From Gimesia algae (GTDB taxonomy: Bacteria > Planctomycetota > Planctomycetia > Planctomycetales > Planctomycetaceae), in contig NZ_CP036343.1 of NCBI RefSeq assembly GCF_007746795.1, positions 372,001 through 436,000 on the forward strand: 64,000 bases of DNA, read 5' to 3'. Positions 44,312-53,412 of the stretch are shown here, piece by piece. The stretch's first letter is position 1; the number at the start of each line of letters is the position of its first letter. The position numbers and the translations under genes were made by a program. The notes under the pieces were generated by a model, which had not been told where the DNA came from, did not search any database, and saw only the letters and a list, made by a program, of their open reading frames with translations.

Positions 44312-45985
44312 ATGACGGGTATGAAACAACACAAGCTCACTATCGACTCTGAACTCAAACGGCGACCGGCAGACGTTCTGTGGTATCTGTTGCTGGCGGG
44401 GTTGTCATTTCTGCTGGTGAGTTCCCAACTGGATTGTGCCGACGATCTCTCCTGTACCGGACCGGGACCGGGCATGACAGTGGATGAACCCTTTAATGTG
44501 GGGCAGGGCGTATTTCTCGTGCGCGCCATACGCGTGTATGGCCTGGGGATCTTTGCTCCCGAAAGCCTGCGGGAAATTTTCGAACATCCGAATTATCTGC
44601 CCGATCATCCCCCCCTGGGGCGATTTCTGATCGGTGTGGCGCATGAATCGGTGGCGGCATTCGCTGGTGAAGACAGTCGCCCGTTTATTGTGACTTATGG
44701 CAGGTATGCGTCTGCCGTCTGTTTTGCCTGTCTGGTCTTTCTGGTGGGCTGGTTTACCTTTCAGCGGGCAGATCATCAGGCAGCGCTGATTGCCGCCGGC
44801 TCTCTCCTGGCGTTGCCTCGTCTGTTCGGGCACGCTCATCTGGCGGCGCTTGAGACACCGACGGCTCTGTTTTATACGCTCGCAGTGCTGGCGGTTGTTC
44901 GGTTCTGGGACAGAGAACAGGCGCCTTCCAAGAAGTGTGCCTGCCTGACCGGGATCCTGCTGGGGTTGGCGCTGCTCACCAAGATACAGGCGGTACTGAT
45001 TCCGATTCCCGTGATTGTGTGGGCGGTCTGGAAATGGCGACAACGCGCATTATTGCCTCTGTTCTGCTGGGGCGGCGTGGGGGTATTGGTTTTCTTTCTG
45101 GGCTGGCCATGGCTCTGGTTTGATCCGGTGGGGCATCTCAGCGAGTACCTGGGCAGAACAACCGGACGGGCGGCTTTATATGTTGAGTACTTTGGTACGA
45201 AATACGCTGACCGCGATCTGCCCTGGCATTATGCCTGGGTGATGTTGTTGACAACGGTTCCCCTGGGTCTGTTGGTCTGTAGCGGATTCGGTGTCACTCA
45301 GCTCTGGCGTGATTTCAAAACAGATCAGCAGAAGCGACCGTCGGGAGAACTGTTACTTTTCCTGTCAATGTTGTGGCCTCTGATGTTATTCACGCTGCCA
45401 GGCATCACCGTTTATGACGGCGTGCGGTTGTTTTTGATGGTCTTCCCGCTGCTGGCGATTTTCATCGGCCTGGGGGCAACGACTCTGATTGACTGGTTGA
45501 ATTCGCGCTTCAGTCAGAGGTTCGCCATTATTGCGGTGACACTGTTGATGCTGTCGCAGTTCACCGGTTCGCTTTTTTATGCGCCCTGCTGGCTCAGTTA
45601 TTACAGTCTGCTGACAGGTGGCTTGCAGGGAGCGAATGCGATCGGCATGGAAGCCACCTACTGGGGAGATTCGCTGACGGCTGACCTGTTAGCGGAAGTG
45701 GTTCAGGAGGTCCCTGACAACAGTATCATTCAAATCGCACCAATTTTACATCCGGCGTGGCTGCAGATGTTACAGGAGACGCCGGAGATCAAACGCAAAG
45801 GCATCCAACTCGTTCCCTTTGAATCAGAGCGACCGGTTTCACAGTACGTGATGTATTTTCAGCGGAATCCCTACCTGCCTGAACTGCTGCAGCCACAGAA
45901 TTCAGACAGGTGGACCGTAGTAAAAGAAATCACACGCCAGCAGGTCGCGCTGGGCCGGCTGGTCTCGTTGAAAGCATCACGCTAA
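44312..45985 (+). CDS. GT39/ArnT-type membrane glycosyltransferase
   Basis: ATG 44312 (or 44321) is chosen because an earlier TTG falls in the terminator stem. The 557-residue protein has about eleven membrane helices and a periplasmic loop with 'PDHPPLGRFLIGVAHESV', the family element of dolichyl/undecaprenyl-phosphate sugar transferases (PMT/ArnT), where an acidic residue earlier in the first loop is catalytic ('MTVDEPFNVG'). It moves a sugar from a lipid carrier to a protein or lipid at the outer face. Substrate unknown. Confidence 0.85.
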   Translation: MTGMKQHKLTIDSELKRRPADVLWYLLLAGLSFLLVSSQLDCADDLSCTGPGPGMTVDEPFNVGQGVFLVRAIRVYGLGIFAPESLREIFEHPNYLPDHPPLGRFLIGVAHESVAAFAGEDSRPFIVTYGRYASAVCFACLVFLVGWFTFQRADHQAALIAAGSLLALPRLFGHAHLAALETPTALFYTLAVLAVVRFWDREQAPSKKCACLTGILLGLALLTKIQAVLIPIPVIVWAVWKWRQRALLPLFCWGGVGVLVFFLGWPWLWFDPVGHLSEYLGRTTGRAALYVEYFGTKYADRDLPWHYAWVMLLTTVPLGLLVCSGFGVTQLWRDFKTDQQKRPSGELLLFLSMLWPLMLFTLPGITVYDGVRLFLMVFPLLAIFIGLGATTLIDWLNSRFSQRFAIIAVTLLMLSQFTGSLFYAPCWLSYYSLLTGGLQGANAIGMEATYWGDSLTADLLAEVVQEVPDNSIIQIAPILHPAWLQMLQETPEIKRKGIQLVPFESERPVSQYVMYFQRNPYLPELLQPQNSDRWTVVKEITRQQVALGRLVSLKASR

Positions 45986-45988
45986 CGA

Positions 45989-47020
45989 CTATTTGTCGAC
46001 GGGCAGTGCCGGGTGGAACCCGGGGATTTTACAGGGGATCCGGTACAGTCCACTCCCGGCAGTGATGTAGAGTGTGGACGCGTCAGCGCCGATCCCAAAC
46101 GTGCAGTTAGTAGGCAGGCTTGGTGTGGGGATGTAGGCCAGCTCCTTGCCTTCCGGAGAAAAGACCACGATGCCAAACCGGCTCTCAGCCCGAAAGGCGG
46201 CGTAGATGTTGCCCTTCTGGTCGACGGTCATGCCATCAATGCCGGTCTCTTTATCGCCGAAATCGGCCAGGATTCTTTTCTTACCAAGTGAACCATCTTT
46301 TTTGATGGGGAACGCATTCAGCGTCATTCGCAATTTGGGTTCTTTGGGTGGCTCTTTTTCCAGGCCGCTGGCACCATTGTCGGTTTCTGCGACATAGAGT
46401 GTTTTCCCATCGGGTGAAACCACGACGCCATTCGGTTTTGTGATATCGGTTGTGGCGCGGTGCACCGTTTTGGTTTTGGGGTCGTACCTGAAGACACTCA
46501 TGTGATCAAGTTCAAGTGGCTCAGTGCCGACATAGCGGGGATCGGTGAAATAGACCCAGCCTCGGGGATGAATGACCAGGTCATTCGGGGCATTGAATTT
46601 TTTACCTTCGAACGTTTCGACAATGGGTTTTACTTTCCCGTTTTTTGTAATTTGCGCCAGGCATTGTTTGCCGTTATTGGCACCACAGGCGGCGAGCAGC
46701 TTGCCTTTTTTATTGATCATCAGGCCGTTACTCTGACCGCTGTCTGCACTGAAGACGGTGGTTTTTTCGGTGGAAGGGTCAAAGGCCATGATCTTACCTT
46801 TCCCGCCGGCAAAGTTGATGTCGCTGAAGTAAATGATGCCGTCCATGCTGACGCAGGCGCCTTCCGTGAAGCCTTTGTCGACCCAGAGTTCTTCTACTTT
46901 GGAATCGGGTGAAACAATGGACGCGTCACCGGAGGGGGCGGGAGTCGCCGCGAAAACGATTGAGCCTGTGAATCCAGAAAAAGCGATGCCCCATACTAGA
47001 ATGTGTTGCCAGTTGATCAT
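45989..47020 (-). CDS. Secreted SMP-30/gluconolactonase-family protein
   Basis: A 343-residue protein with signal peptide (GIAFSGFTGSIVFA). It has the six-bladed SMP-30 pattern: the Glu of 'FTEGACVSMDGIIYFSDI', Asn in 'KFNAPNDLVIHPRGWVYFTD' and Asp in 'KETGIDGMTVDQKGNIYAA', the divalent metal ligands of gluconolactonases. Likely hydrolyses a sugar lactone in the periplasm. It converges with the glycosyltransferase (3 bp apart) and is 51 bp downstream of the aquaporin gene on the same strand. Confidence 0.88.
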   Translation of the reverse strand: MINWQHILVWGIAFSGFTGSIVFAATPAPSGDASIVSPDSKVEELWVDKGFTEGACVSMDGIIYFSDINFAGGKGKIMAFDPSTEKTTVFSADSGQSNGLMINKKGKLLAACGANNGKQCLAQITKNGKVKPIVETFEGKKFNAPNDLVIHPRGWVYFTDPRYVGTEPLELDHMSVFRYDPKTKTVHRATTDITKPNGVVVSPDGKTLYVAETDNGASGLEKEPPKEPKLRMTLNAFPIKKDGSLGKKRILADFGDKETGIDGMTVDQKGNIYAAFRAESRFGIVVFSPEGKELAYIPTPSLPTNCTFGIGADASTLYITAGSGLYRIPCKIPGFHPALPVDK

Positions 47021-47071
47021 GGTGTGATCCTCTCTGAGGTTTTGATTATGAAATGAGCGATATCGAGTGTA

Positions 47072-47758
47072 TTATCCTTTTACAGGTTCTTCCGTTGTTT
47101 CAATCGTTTTTGAATTATGGTTATTGCGCACCAGCCAGAGTGACGGGACCGCCAGGATGGCGCCGGCTGTGGGGCCGACGAGATACAGCCACAGCGACTG
47201 CAGGTTGTTGCTGACCAGCGCCGGTGCCAGCGAGCGGGCCGGGTTCATGGAAGCGCCACAGATCGGCCCGGCAAACATGGCTTCGAGTGCGATGACAGCA
47301 CCGATGGCGACACCGGCCAGGATGCCGGTCTCTTTCGCGCCGGTACTCACACACAGAACGACAAACATCAGCATCCACGTCAGCACGCCTTCCAGAATCA
47401 GGGACTGCATATCCGATCCAGCGGGCAGCGTCATGCCGTAATTGTCGAGGCCTGGGAAGATCACTTTTAAGAGCAGGCAGGCGGCGAGAGCACCAATGAC
47501 CTGACAGACGATGTAAGGCAGAACCTGTTTTCCAGGAAAGCGGCCGCCGACCCAGAAGGCAATTGTGACTGCCGGGTTGATATGTGCGCCGGAAATTTCC
47601 CCAATCGCGTAAATGATGGCTGTCACAACCAGTCCGAATACCAGCGCGATGCCGACGTGCGTCACGGTTCCGTTTGAGACCTGATTCGTGACGATCGCAC
47701 CTGCTCCCGAGAACAGCAGGATGAACGTGCCGAAGATTTCCGCATAATATTTTTGCAT
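47072..47758 (-). CDS. MIP-family aquaporin or glycerol facilitator
   Basis: A 228-residue channel with six membrane helices and the two NPA boxes SGAHINPAVTIAF and SMNPARSLAPA, which form the water pore. The Arg after the second NPA is the selectivity residue. Short loop E and length favour the AqpZ-like water branch, but the residues deciding glycerol use were not fixed. It may be co-transcribed with the SMP-30 gene downstream. Confidence 0.88.
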   Translation of the reverse strand: MQKYYAEIFGTFILLFSGAGAIVTNQVSNGTVTHVGIALVFGLVVTAIIYAIGEISGAHINPAVTIAFWVGGRFPGKQVLPYIVCQVIGALAACLLLKVIFPGLDNYGMTLPAGSDMQSLILEGVLTWMLMFVVLCVSTGAKETGILAGVAIGAVIALEAMFAGPICGASMNPARSLAPALVSNNLQSLWLYLVGPTAGAILAVPSLWLVRNNHNSKTIETTEEPVKG

Positions 47759-47790
47759 CAGTTGTCAGTTCCAGGGTGCGAGTGCGAAAG

Positions 47791-48627
47791 TTAATCGTTT
47801 TCAGGACGCGCTGGATTTAACCAGTGTCCCGAGGGATCGGCGCCAGAGACAATCACGCCTTTGGCATTCCAGTCCATGCCGGCCCGGACGTCGGCGGCAC
47901 AGTATCGCAGAGTCAAGCCGCAACGTCTGCGATCTGACTGGTTGGCTTCCGAGCCATGCAGCAGCAGATCGGAGTGAATCGAAATTTCGCCGGCCTGCAG
48001 CGTGTCGTCAACTGGAGTGCCGTACTGTTCTGCATTCTCGATCGTCTGGTTGAGCACGTTGTCTTCATGGGAACCGCTGGGACGGTAGGTCATGTGGCCG
48101 TGGTGATGGCTGCCGGCGATGAATCGCATGTTCGCGTTCTCCGGATCGGCGTCATCGATGGCCAGCCAGACGGTGACCGCTTTGGAAGGGGAGAGCGGCC
48201 AGTAGCTGGCGTCCTGATGCCAGGCGACTGATTTCCCATCATGGGGCATTTTACAGAAAAAGTGTGAGCCCCAGGCGATGACATTTTCACCCAGCAGGTC
48301 TTTGACGTAAGCGACAATTTTGGGGTGCGTCAACAGGTCATAGACTTTACCGTATTTCATGTGTGCGGTACTGATGGAGTAACTGTCACCCCCGGCAGCG
48401 ATCACGGATTCCAGCAGACGGTCGAAGTATTCCCGATTTTCCTGGACTTCCTGTTCGTTGAAGACAGGCAGGCTGCGCAGGTAACCATCCTGGTTGAACT
48501 GTTCAATCTGGCTGGAGGTGAGTACTTGGGGATCGATCGTTGTAGAAGGGTAGAATTTCAGGTCGCGTTCGATCTGTGATAATTCGTCTTCAAGCGGAAC
48601 AGCCTTGAATTCTTTCGATTCAGCCAT
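47791..48627 (-). CDS. Phytanoyl-CoA dioxygenase-family protein
   Basis: A 278-residue Fe(II)/2-oxoglutarate dioxygenase. Metal ligands: His and Asp in WHQDASYWPLS and the distal His in 'EISIHSDLLLHGSEAN'; Arg of 'RRRCGLTLRYC' binds 2-oxoglutarate. Intact, substrate unknown; the PhnY-like paralogue at 31.8 kb is only distantly similar. The start region is preceded by the second copy of the 79-bp repeat. Confidence 0.85.
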   Translation of the reverse strand: MAESKEFKAVPLEDELSQIERDLKFYPSTTIDPQVLTSSQIEQFNQDGYLRSLPVFNEQEVQENREYFDRLLESVIAAGGDSYSISTAHMKYGKVYDLLTHPKIVAYVKDLLGENVIAWGSHFFCKMPHDGKSVAWHQDASYWPLSPSKAVTVWLAIDDADPENANMRFIAGSHHHGHMTYRPSGSHEDNVLNQTIENAEQYGTPVDDTLQAGEISIHSDLLLHGSEANQSDRRRCGLTLRYCAADVRAGMDWNAKGVIVSGADPSGHWLNPARPEND

Positions 48628-48711
48628 GAGGTATCTCTATCTACGAAAATAAGAGTGAATCAGCCATCAGGCGGATGCAGGACACCGAACCCCGCGGGGA
48701 ATTCTGTTCTA

Positions 48712-48790
48712 GATCGCATCACATTTAACCGTAGCGTCTCTCAATCTAAGATACTCGGTCTAAATGGCCCTGGATTCGCGACAGTAAAAC
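48712..48790 (-). repeat. 79-bp dispersed repeat, copy B
   Basis: Reverse complement aligns without gaps to 16338-16416. It points to the dioxygenase gene start at 48627, 85 bp away, as copy A points to the TPR gene. Conserved 3' block TTAAATGTGATGCG ends nearest the gene. The hairpin AAACGGG/CCCGTTT follows at 48787-48802. Region 48628-48902 otherwise has no gene. Confidence 0.75.
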
Positions 48791-48902
48791 GGGACCCCGT
48801 TTATTGTAAATAGGGACAGGTCCCGGAACAACTTAGAACGGGTTGTTCTGTAGGAAAGCAGGGATTGTGTCCGGAAAGCGTGAGGCGATCAGACAGCCAG
48901 AT

Positions 48903-49871
48903 TCAGGATTTAGTAGTCGTTTTATCCGGCTTGGCTTTGGTTTTGGTCGTGGGTGCTGACGAGGTCGATTTGCGGCTGGCAGCGCTGGCGGCGAGGCCTT
49001 CTGCAGAGATGAGGTGTACCAGGTCCTGGGCGGACTGATCCATTTCCATGACGAGTCCATCGACGCGACCAGCCAGGTACATATACATGATCAGTGAGGG
49101 GATGGCGATGCCGAGTCCCAGTGCGGTGGTCAACAACGCCAGCGCGATGCCGCCGGCAAGTTCTTCGGCTTTTCCCATGGCACTGCTGTTGGCAATATCG
49201 TTGAAGGCCAGGATCATACCAATGACGGTTCCCAATAACCCCATCAGCGGCGCGACCGTTGCGACACCATTGATGACGCGCAGATGTTTACGAAGTTGAG
49301 AAAGCTGTCGCTCGCCGCCATCGATGATGGCCTGTTCGACTTCAACGCTGGGTTTCCCCCACTTGCGAATCCCGTGCGCGAAGACGGAGGCGATCGGGCT
49401 GGGGTTTTCGTCACAAAGTTTCAACGCAGACCGGGAATTGAGTTTGCCGTCTTTGAGCAGTTTCAGAAAGCGGGAGACGAAATGTCGGGGAATCACACGA
49501 CCCGAGCGCAGGATCACCAGTCGTTCAATGATGAACCACATGGAGATCACGGAAGCGATCACAAACGGCAGGATGAAATATTTCAGCTCCTCAATAATTT
49601 CCTGAGGTGTGAAGGGAATCTTCGTCCCGCGATTGGGCTGCTGTCCGGCTCCTGGAAGCGGACCGTCGGGGTTTTTAACTTCAACCAGTTCTCCATTCAC
49701 AGATTTCACAACCTTAGGCAGACGCTCCTGCGCGGGACTGTTGTCGGGAGCCAGCGTCAAACAGAGTCCACAGATGACAAGCAGCTTTACCAGGAACCGG
49801 AGTTGTGTACTGCGCTGCATGTCGGCGGGGGAACCTGTTGTGGATTGCTGGTTACTGTTTAATTTGATCAT
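48903..49871 (-). CDS. MotA/TolQ/ExbB-family proton channel
   Basis: A 322-residue protein with an N-terminal signal-like helix ('FLVKLLVICGLCLTLAPDNS'), a short periplasmic linker, then three membrane helices: 'FILPFVIASVISMWFIIERL', 'GVATVAPLMGLLGTVIGMIL' and 'LAGGIALALLTTALGLGIAI', the last two being the MotA/TolQ/ExbB core. It energises an outer-membrane or secretion process with an ExbD-type partner, which is not next to it. A Lys/Thr/Ala-rich tail follows. Located upstream of the long TPR gene in the same direction. Confidence 0.88.
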   Translation of the reverse strand: MIKLNSNQQSTTGSPADMQRSTQLRFLVKLLVICGLCLTLAPDNSPAQERLPKVVKSVNGELVEVKNPDGPLPGAGQQPNRGTKIPFTPQEIIEELKYFILPFVIASVISMWFIIERLVILRSGRVIPRHFVSRFLKLLKDGKLNSRSALKLCDENPSPIASVFAHGIRKWGKPSVEVEQAIIDGGERQLSQLRKHLRVINGVATVAPLMGLLGTVIGMILAFNDIANSSAMGKAEELAGGIALALLTTALGLGIAIPSLIMYMYLAGRVDGLVMEMDQSAQDLVHLISAEGLAASAASRKSTSSAPTTKTKAKPDKTTTKS

Positions 49872-50110
49872 GAGTACTAAGCGTCACTCTCGTGTGTCTG
49901 GTTGTGAGCAACAGGCGTTCTGTCGTTATTTTCGGAACAAGATCAACGGGCTGTAAGACCTGTTGCCCTGGAAATTCCGAGCATCCATGGCGGCCTGTGC
50001 TCAGAATGTGCTCTAGTTTACGTCAGACAGAGATTCCCGTCGAGTCTGGAATGGCAATTCCGCAGTGTCCGGGACAGGCTGTGAAATGCTGAACCACAGA
50101 CTGGCGATTA

Positions 50111-53100
50111 TTACTTGTTGACCCGGGCTGCGACCGCTTTAAGTCGTTCTTTGGCCTGGGGAACCAGTTCGTGCTCCGGAAAACGCTTCAAGTAATCTTG
50201 ATACGTTTTCTGGGCTTGAGGCCATTCGTTCAGGGCTTCGTGGCACATGGCCGCCTGATACAGCGCCGGGGCCTGCCATTCGGGGAATTGATATTGAATG
50301 TCCACCTGCAGGTAAGCCAGCAGGGCTTCCTTGAATTTCTCCTGGATCATCAGAGTTTCCGCCAGCAGGAACTGACATTTGGCGGCCGTAGGTGTCCGCC
50401 GGCTGTTTTCTGAGTCGATGATCTGTTGGAACACTTTACGCGCTTCTGTAAATTTGGCCTGGTTCTTCAGGCTTCTGGCCAGAACCTCTTCTGCCTGATA
50501 CAGAAACGGACTGTCCGGGTCCCATTTGCGGAAGCGGTCGATGGTTTCCGCGACTTCTTTATATTTTTTCTGGCGAAAATAGGTTTCCGCCAACAGGACC
50601 CAGACGCGGGGATACCAGGGTTCCTGACGGAGTGTTTCCAATTTGTCTTCGGCGGCCAGCTTCAATAATTCCGCCTGAGCTGCCTCCACCTGATTCAGAT
50701 ACAAGGCTGCCTCGGCTTCATGGAATTGTGCAAACGCCGCGTATTCATTTTGGGGAAACCGTTTCAGCAGTGCCTTCGAGAATTTGTCGACCAGATCCCA
50801 TTTCTGGAGTTCGAGGTTGATTTCAATCAGACGATACAGGGCGACCTGTTGTACTTTTTCATCTGATTTGGAGTCGCTCTGCAGTTCATCGAATGCTTTG
50901 GCGGCGGGTTCCAGCTTGCCTGCGATCAGGTTACTTTCTGCCAGGCTCAGGCGGGCGTTATCAGCCAGTTCACTGTCGGGGGTTTCTTTAATCAGCCTGC
51001 GGAAGATTTCGTCTGACTTCTCGAACTGTTCCGCTTCGTAATTAATCAGTGCCCACTCGTCCAGAATTTTATCGAGATTATCGACCTTGGGAAATTTCTG
51101 CAGCAGTGCCTCATAAGCCTGGTTGACGGCATCGATTTTCTTCAGTTGAAACAGCGTGCGTGCGGCCTGCAGTCCGGAAAGCATGGCATAGCGTGAAGGA
51201 GCGAACTTTTGCAACGCTTGCTGATAGACGTCGACCGCAGCTTCCAACTGTTTGTTATTTTCCAGACTGCGACCCTGCATATAGGATGCTTCAGCAGTGA
51301 GCGGGCTTTCCGGATATTTTTTGGCGAACTGCTGGAAATGTGCCGCCGCAGATTCGTGTTCAGCGAGCTGAAATTCACTCCAGGCTAACCCGGACAGTCC
51401 AGCGGGATATTCGGGAGAGTCAGGGCCGAGCTTGACGATCTCATCAAAAAACGTTTTGGCACGTGCCCATTGTTTCCCCTCATAATTGCGTTCTGCCAGC
51501 TGACGATACGTCTGGACCAACAGATCCCCGGCCGGCTTGCGGTCCTGCAGCTGTTTCAAATATTGATCGACTTCCTGCGGCTTGTTATTTTTCGCGGTGA
51601 GGATGATCAGGTTTGCCAGGATCTGGTTAAAGCGAACTTCATTGGGGAACTGCTTCAGGTACTCTTTCGAGAGGGATTCGGCTTCGGCGTATTTCTGCTG
51701 GGAATTAAAGTTGTTGCTCTGTAGTACTAATGCGTCTGCATATTCGCTGGATGTTTTGACCGCTTTGGGGTCTTTGAGAAAAGGGGCCAGGACCTCGATG
51801 GATTTGTCGTACTGTTTGAGTTTCTGAAAAGTGCGTGCCAGGTAGAGTCGCGCCAGCAATTGCGTATTTTCCAGCTTGGACTCCTTCAGCACGTTTTGAA
51901 AATGGGTCGCCGCTGCCGTCAGATCTGCCGGTTTCCCCTTGGCATCCAGAATACGCCCTTTGAGCAGTTCCTGGTGCAACCGCAATCCGCTCTGGGGAAA
52001 TGTTGTTTCAAACTGAGCAGAAAGTTGTTCGGCTTCGGCCAGTTCGTTTGTCAGTAAAGCGGCTTCGATGGCGAAATGCAGACTGTCGTCAGCCAGTTCA
52101 CTTTCCGGTGACTGTTTGACGAGTTCCAGAAACAGAGCTTTCGCTTCGGTCGGTTTTCCGGAACGTAACAGGGCATCAGCCAGCTGATAGGTGATTGACT
52201 CTTTTTGTTGTGGACTGGGCTTTGATTTGAGTGCGAGTTCGAATGCGGTGATGGCGGCAGGCAGCTGTTGCTCGCCTTTGAAACTGACCCCCTTCCAGTA
52301 CAAAGCGTTTGCTGCATGAATCGGGTCTTTGGCGACGAGGTCAAACTGCTGGACGGCTTTCGCATATTCCTTGAGATCATAGTACGCGTAACCCGCATTG
52401 AGCCGGGCGGTGATGCCCAGTGGACTTTCCGGAAATTTTTTCGGGAGTTCCAGGAAGGCATCGGCGGCTGCCTGGAATTGTGCCCGATCGAAAAGTGAGG
52501 TTGCGAGTGACATCTGGGCATCGCTGGCACGCGAGTGATTTTTCTGACCGGCGATCTCTTTAAATCGTTTTTCGGCTTCTTCAGACTGTTTATCACGCAG
52601 GTAGGAAGATGCCAGGCCAAACTGGGCATCTTCGGCCATCGCCCCTTTGGGATGACGTTCGAGTGAACGCTGAAAACTTTTAATCGCGAGGTCCGCTTTC
52701 CCGCGCCGTAGCAGGACATCCCCAAAATAGGGGTATGCCCATTCTTCCAAAGCATGGTTCGGGTACTGTTTGAGGAAGTCCGTGAACTCTGTTTCTGCTG
52801 CGGCCAGATCGTCCAGCAGATAACTGCATTCCGCAATTCGGTAGATGGCATCGGGCAGGTTTTTATTTTGCGGATATTGTTTGGCAAACTCTCTGAGGGT
52901 CTCGCGGGCGTCCTGATACTTCTGCTGATTGACGAGTGTCAGTCCCAGGTAAAATTTTGCCAGGGGAACACTGGCATCTGTGGGATAATTTTTCAGGTAT
53001 TTGCGAAAGGTTTCGGTCGCGAGTTCCCAGCGATTCTGTTTGTACAGACCGATGGCCAGCTGAAATTCATCCGAAGCTTTATCTGCGTGAGCCAGCGGTA

Positions 53101-53191
53101 ACGGCAGAAGTGTCAGCAGGACCAGGATCAGGCAGATTTGAGGCGCGCGTCGATTATTTATGAATGCGTTCCGGATACGATAGTTCATCAT
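50111..53191 (-). CDS. 1026-aa TPR outer-membrane-assembly-like protein
   Basis: The start is taken at ATG 53191 (MMNYRIRN...), which opens a signal peptide ending LPLAHA; the long frame to 53377 has no support. The mature part is TPR/Sel1-like repeats throughout, about 25-28, with motifs such as 'YRIAECSYLLDDLAAAETEF', resembling BamD/YfgM-type tetratricopeptide proteins. It lies directly upstream of an ExbB/TolQ gene, as in Tol-type clusters (TPR CpoB with TolQ), though gap and size are unlike CpoB. Periplasmic scaffold function is inferred. Confidence 0.88.
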   Translation of the reverse strand: MMNYRIRNAFINNRRAPQICLILVLLTLLPLPLAHADKASDEFQLAIGLYKQNRWELATETFRKYLKNYPTDASVPLAKFYLGLTLVNQQKYQDARETLREFAKQYPQNKNLPDAIYRIAECSYLLDDLAAAETEFTDFLKQYPNHALEEWAYPYFGDVLLRRGKADLAIKSFQRSLERHPKGAMAEDAQFGLASSYLRDKQSEEAEKRFKEIAGQKNHSRASDAQMSLATSLFDRAQFQAAADAFLELPKKFPESPLGITARLNAGYAYYDLKEYAKAVQQFDLVAKDPIHAANALYWKGVSFKGEQQLPAAITAFELALKSKPSPQQKESITYQLADALLRSGKPTEAKALFLELVKQSPESELADDSLHFAIEAALLTNELAEAEQLSAQFETTFPQSGLRLHQELLKGRILDAKGKPADLTAAATHFQNVLKESKLENTQLLARLYLARTFQKLKQYDKSIEVLAPFLKDPKAVKTSSEYADALVLQSNNFNSQQKYAEAESLSKEYLKQFPNEVRFNQILANLIILTAKNNKPQEVDQYLKQLQDRKPAGDLLVQTYRQLAERNYEGKQWARAKTFFDEIVKLGPDSPEYPAGLSGLAWSEFQLAEHESAAAHFQQFAKKYPESPLTAEASYMQGRSLENNKQLEAAVDVYQQALQKFAPSRYAMLSGLQAARTLFQLKKIDAVNQAYEALLQKFPKVDNLDKILDEWALINYEAEQFEKSDEIFRRLIKETPDSELADNARLSLAESNLIAGKLEPAAKAFDELQSDSKSDEKVQQVALYRLIEINLELQKWDLVDKFSKALLKRFPQNEYAAFAQFHEAEAALYLNQVEAAQAELLKLAAEDKLETLRQEPWYPRVWVLLAETYFRQKKYKEVAETIDRFRKWDPDSPFLYQAEEVLARSLKNQAKFTEARKVFQQIIDSENSRRTPTAAKCQFLLAETLMIQEKFKEALLAYLQVDIQYQFPEWQAPALYQAAMCHEALNEWPQAQKTYQDYLKRFPEHELVPQAKERLKAVAARVNK

Positions 53192-53357
53192 AGTAAAGTC
53201 GTCAGTTTGTTTTGAATGAGAAATTGAACACTTGCCCCCATTATCGTGGGTTTTCAGGCAGAGGCAAGCGGCGTTCGGCAAAACTGGGGTCGTGGGGGTG
53301 AAAAGCTGTCTGTTGGGAAAATCAAGCGGAAAATCAGCAATATGCATAAATGATAAG

Positions 53358-53385
53358 CCAGCAGGCTGTTGAAGCAACCTGCTGG
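53358..53385 (-). terminator. Hairpin, possible terminator of the esterase gene
   Basis: CCAGCAGG and CCTGCTGG pair around a 12-base loop that contains TTG/CAA. It lies 28 bp past the minus-strand stop at 53413; the following T tract is weak. Confidence 0.5.
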
Positions 53386-53412
53386 CGGTGCTGGTGGATG
53401 GATTGTAACAGA

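Noticed and set aside
48787-48802. Small palindrome AAACGGG/CCCGTTT
   Set aside because: Loop of two bases makes a stable hairpin unlikely; considered incidental to repeat B.
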